NCBI RefSeq assembly: GCF_002414845.1
Contig: NZ_DIAX01000027.1
Coordinates: 12,852 to 44,450, forward strand
Reading direction: 5' to 3'
Length of the DNA stretch: 31,599 nt
From: Gordonia sp. UBA5067
GTDB lineage: Bacteria; Actinomycetota; Actinomycetes; Mycobacteriales; Mycobacteriaceae
The position numbers and the translations under genes are program-made. The notes below the pieces were generated by a model. That model had not been told where the DNA came from, did not search any database, and saw only the letters and a program-made list of their open reading frames with translations. Positions 29,182 to 31,599 of the stretch are shown piece by piece (position 1 is the first letter of the stretch; every line of letters starts with the position of its first letter).

Positions 29182-31599
29182 CGCGCTCCGGTCCGTGGGC
29201 TGTTGACCAGGGCGGCATGGAGATTCTGTAACGAGTTCACGCCAAGTTCGCCGGTGAGCAGGGCCTCGATCCCCTGCACTGCGGCGCTCGCGCCCTGGAC
29301 GGTGGTGATGCACGGGATGGTGGCGCTCACCGCGGCGGTACGGATCTCGTAGCCGTCGACGCGGGGTCCAGCGTTGCCGAACGGGGTGTTGATCACCATC
29401 GCGACTTCGCCGTCACGGATCTGGTCGACGATCGACCGCTCCCCCGCAGCCACCTCCGGGTCGGAGTGCTTGCGCACCCGGGTGCAGGTAATCCCGTTGC
29501 GCTGCAACATGTCGGCGGTCCCCTCGGTGGCGAGGATGTCGAACCCGAGGTCGGCCAGGCGCTTGACCGGGAACAGCAGTGCGCGTTTGTCCTTGTTGGC
29601 CACCGACACGAACACCGCCCCGTCCTTCGGCAGCGACCCGTACGCGGCAGTCTGCGACTTCGCGAACGCGCGGCCGAAGTCGGCGTCGATACCCATGACC
29701 TCCCCGGTCGACTTCATCTCCGGACTCAGCAGCGAATCGACCCCGGTGCCGTCGGCCCGCCGGAACCGGTGGAACGGCAGTACCGCCTCCTTCACCGCGA
29801 TGGGCGCGTCGACCGGGGTGTTCCCGCCGTCGCCGGTGGCCGGGAGGATTTGCGCAGTGCGCAACTCGGCGATCGACTCGCCCAGCATCACGCGGGCACA
29901 CGCCTTCGCCAGCGGCACCGCGGTCGCCTTGGAGACGAAGGGTACGGTTCGGCTTGCCCGCGGGTTCGCCTCCAGCACGTAAAGGACGTCGTCCTTGAGC
30001 GCGTACTGGACGTTCATCAGCCCGCGCACCCCGATGCCGCGGGCCAGTGCCTCGGTCGCCGACCGCACCGCGTCGAGATCGGCACGACCGAGAGTCACCG
30101 GCGGCAGCGCGCACGCCGAGTCCCCAGAGTGAATACCGGCCTCCTCGATGTGCTCCATGATTCCGCCGAGATAGACCTCCGTGCCGTCGCACAAGGCATC
30201 GACGTCGATCTCCACCGCATCTTCGAGGAAGCGGTCCACCAGTACCGGATGGTCAGGGGTGAGCTCGGTCGCCCGGGAGATGTAATCGCGCAGCGACTCC
30301 TCGTCGTACACGATTTCCATGCCCCGCCCACCCAAGACGTAGGACGGGCGCACCAGCACGGGGTAGCCGATGCGGTCGGCGACCACGCGCGCTTCGTCGA
30401 CGCTGGTGGCGGTCCCGAAAGCCGGGGCGGGCAAACCTGCCTCGGTCAGCACCTTGCCGAACTCGCCGCGGTCCTCGGCCAGGTCGATGGCCGTCGGGGA
30501 CGTGCCGACGATGGGCACCCCGGCATCGGCGAGCCGGTGCGCGAGGCCCAGGGGCGTCTGTCCGCCGAGTTGCACGATGACACCGGCGACAGTGCCCGAC
30601 TGCGCCTCGGCCCGGTACACCTCCAACACATCCTCAAAGGTCAACGGTTCGAAGTAGAGGCGATCGGCGGTGTCGTAATCGGTGGACACCGTCTCGGGGT
30701 TGCAGTTCACCATCACCGTCTCGTAGCCGGCCTGCGACAGCGTCATCGCGGCGTGGACGCACGAGTAGTCGAATTCGATGCCCTGTCCGATCCGGTTGGG
30801 ACCTGAACCGAGGATCAGTACCTTCGGGCGCTCGGTCTGCGGCGCGACCTCGCTGGTCGCCGCCGGATCAAGTTCGTACGTCGAATAGTGGTACGGCGTC
30901 CGCGCCTCGAATTCGGCGGCACAGGTGTCAACCGTCTTGTAGACGGGATGGACGTCGAGCCGCTCCCGCAGTGCGGCCACGGCCGTCTCCGACCCCAGCT
31001 CCTGATCCCCGCGCCCGGCGCGCAGTGCGCCGATCTGGCGGTCCGACAGCCCGGTCGACTTCGCCAGCCGCAGCAGTGGCTCGTCGATGTCGTCGGCGTC
31101 GCGGACCCGGTTCCCGACCTCGCCGATCCAGCCGATCTCGGCGAGAAACCACGGATCGATGGCGGTCGCCGCATAGAGCTGCTCGATGCTCGCACCGGCC
31201 TCCAGTGCCAGCATAAGGTCGTAGAACCGGCCGTCCTTGGGTGTACGCACCTTCTCCAGCAGCGCCGGCACATCCACCCCGGCAGGGTCAGGACGATCGG
31301 GTTCGGTCCAGAACCCGGCCGCCTTGGTCTCCAGCGAGCGCAGCACCTTGCCGAAGGCCTCCGCGAAACTGCGGCCCAGGCTCATCGCCTCGCCGACCGA
31401 CTTCATCGTCGTCGTCAACGTGTCGTCGGCGCCGGGAAACTTCTCGAAGGCGAACCGGGGGCACTTGACGACGACGTAGTCGATGACCGGCTCGAACGCA
31501 GCGCTGGTGCCGGTGATGTCGTTCTTGAGTTCGTCGAGCGTGTAGCCGACGGCGAGCTTGGCCGCGACCTTGGCAATGGGAAAGCCGGTCGCCTTCGAG
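29178..31599 (-). CDS. carB: Carbamoyl-phosphate synthase large subunit, 3' part (cut by window edge)
   Basis: The frame is open to the right edge and holds about 806 C-terminal residues of a protein normally near 1,100. It starts with [16 protein letters not shown], from the end of the first ATP-grasp half, and passes through the oligomerisation domain. The second ATP-grasp domain follows ([67 protein letters not shown] region). It ends in the MGS-like regulatory domain ([20 protein letters not shown]). It makes carbamoyl phosphate from glutamine-derived ammonia, bicarbonate and two ATP, for pyrimidines and arginine. The carA subunit should lie just outside the window. Its stop overlaps the pyrF start by four bases. 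Confidence 0.97.
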   Translation of the reverse strand, partial: SKATGFPIAKVAAKLAVGYTLDELKNDITGTSAAFEPVIDYVVVKCPRFAFEKFPGADDTLTTTMKSVGEAMSLGRSFAEAFGKVLRSLETKAAGFWTEPDRPDPAGVDVPALLEKVRTPKDGRFYDLMLALEAGASIEQLYAATAIDPWFLAEIGWIGEVGNRVRDADDIDEPLLRLAKSTGLSDRQIGALRAGRGDQELGSETAVAALRERLDVHPVYKTVDTCAAEFEARTPYHYSTYELDPAATSEVAPQTERPKVLILGSGPNRIGQGIEFDYSCVHAAMTLSQAGYETVMVNCNPETVSTDYDTADRLYFEPLTFEDVLEVYRAEAQSGTVAGVIVQLGGQTPLGLAHRLADAGVPIVGTSPTAIDLAEDRGEFGKVLTEAGLPAPAFGTATSVDEARVVADRIGYPVLVRPSYVLGGRGMEIVYDEESLRDYISRATELTPDHPVLVDRFLEDAVEIDVDALCDGTEVYLGGIMEHIEEAGIHSGDSACALPPVTLGRADLDAVRSATEALARGIGVRGLMNVQYALKDDVLYVLEANPRASRTVPFVSKATAVPLAKACARVMLGESIAELRTAQILPATGDGGNTPVDAPIAVKEAVLPFHRFRRADGTGVDSLLSPEMKSTGEVMGIDADFGRAFAKSQTAAYGSLPKDGAVFVSVANKDKRALLFPVKRLADLGFDILATEGTADMLQRNGITCTRVRKHSDPEVAAGERSIVDQIRDGEVAMVINTPFGNAGPRVDGYEIRTAAVSATIPCITTVQGASAAVQGIEALLTGELGVNSLQNLHAALVNSPRTGAR

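Overview
The window is about 31.6 kb of high-GC actinobacterial chromosome. Gene content and order match the core genome of Mycobacteriales: carB-pyrF-mihF-gmk-rpoZ-coaBC-metK-priA-fmt-rsmB-rpe-ribD, then ribC-ribBA-ribH-PH protein-uvrC-rapZ-yvcK-whiA, then gap-pgk-tpiA-secG-ppc. The 105-residue mIHF, the WhiA cluster, the helicase-less PriA and the many GTG starts all fit. Gordonia or a close relative is my best guess, but the sequence alone does not fix the genus. I see no phage, insertion sequence, CRISPR array, tRNA or rRNA.

Layout. Bases 1-2126 are on the + strand: the C-terminal end of a UvrA-like ATPase, then an NfeD-like membrane protein paired with a flotillin-like SPFH protein. Everything from 2123 to the right edge is on the - strand, apart from one small membrane protein gene at 17669-17899. 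In transcription order (right to left) the - strand carries four blocks. (1) carB (cut by the edge)-pyrF make UMP and end in a hairpin. (2) mihF-gmk-rpoZ-coaBC-metK-priA-fmt-rsmB-rpe-ribD supply nucleoid organisation, GDP, RNA polymerase omega, CoA, SAM, initiator formylation and rRNA methylation, followed by the pentose phosphate and riboflavin genes. (3) ribC-ribBA-ribH-PH protein lie behind a clear FMN riboswitch, followed by uvrC-rapZ-yvcK-whiA. (4) gap-pgk-tpiA-secG-ppc-SDR form a lower-glycolysis and anaplerosis block. Many neighbours are translationally coupled by 4-base ATGA or GTGA overlaps.

This is mostly conserved housekeeping sequence, and I found no convincing new multi-gene system. 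The items most worth a second look are small non-coding signals: a perfect 14-bp inverted repeat just inside gmk after the mihF stop; a 17-bp tandem repeat between gmk and rpoZ; a perfect 16-bp palindrome at the likely mihF transcription start; an inverted-repeat-rich gap between pyrF and mihF; and several -10-like hexamers placed 6-7 bases before start codons, which suggest leaderless transcripts.
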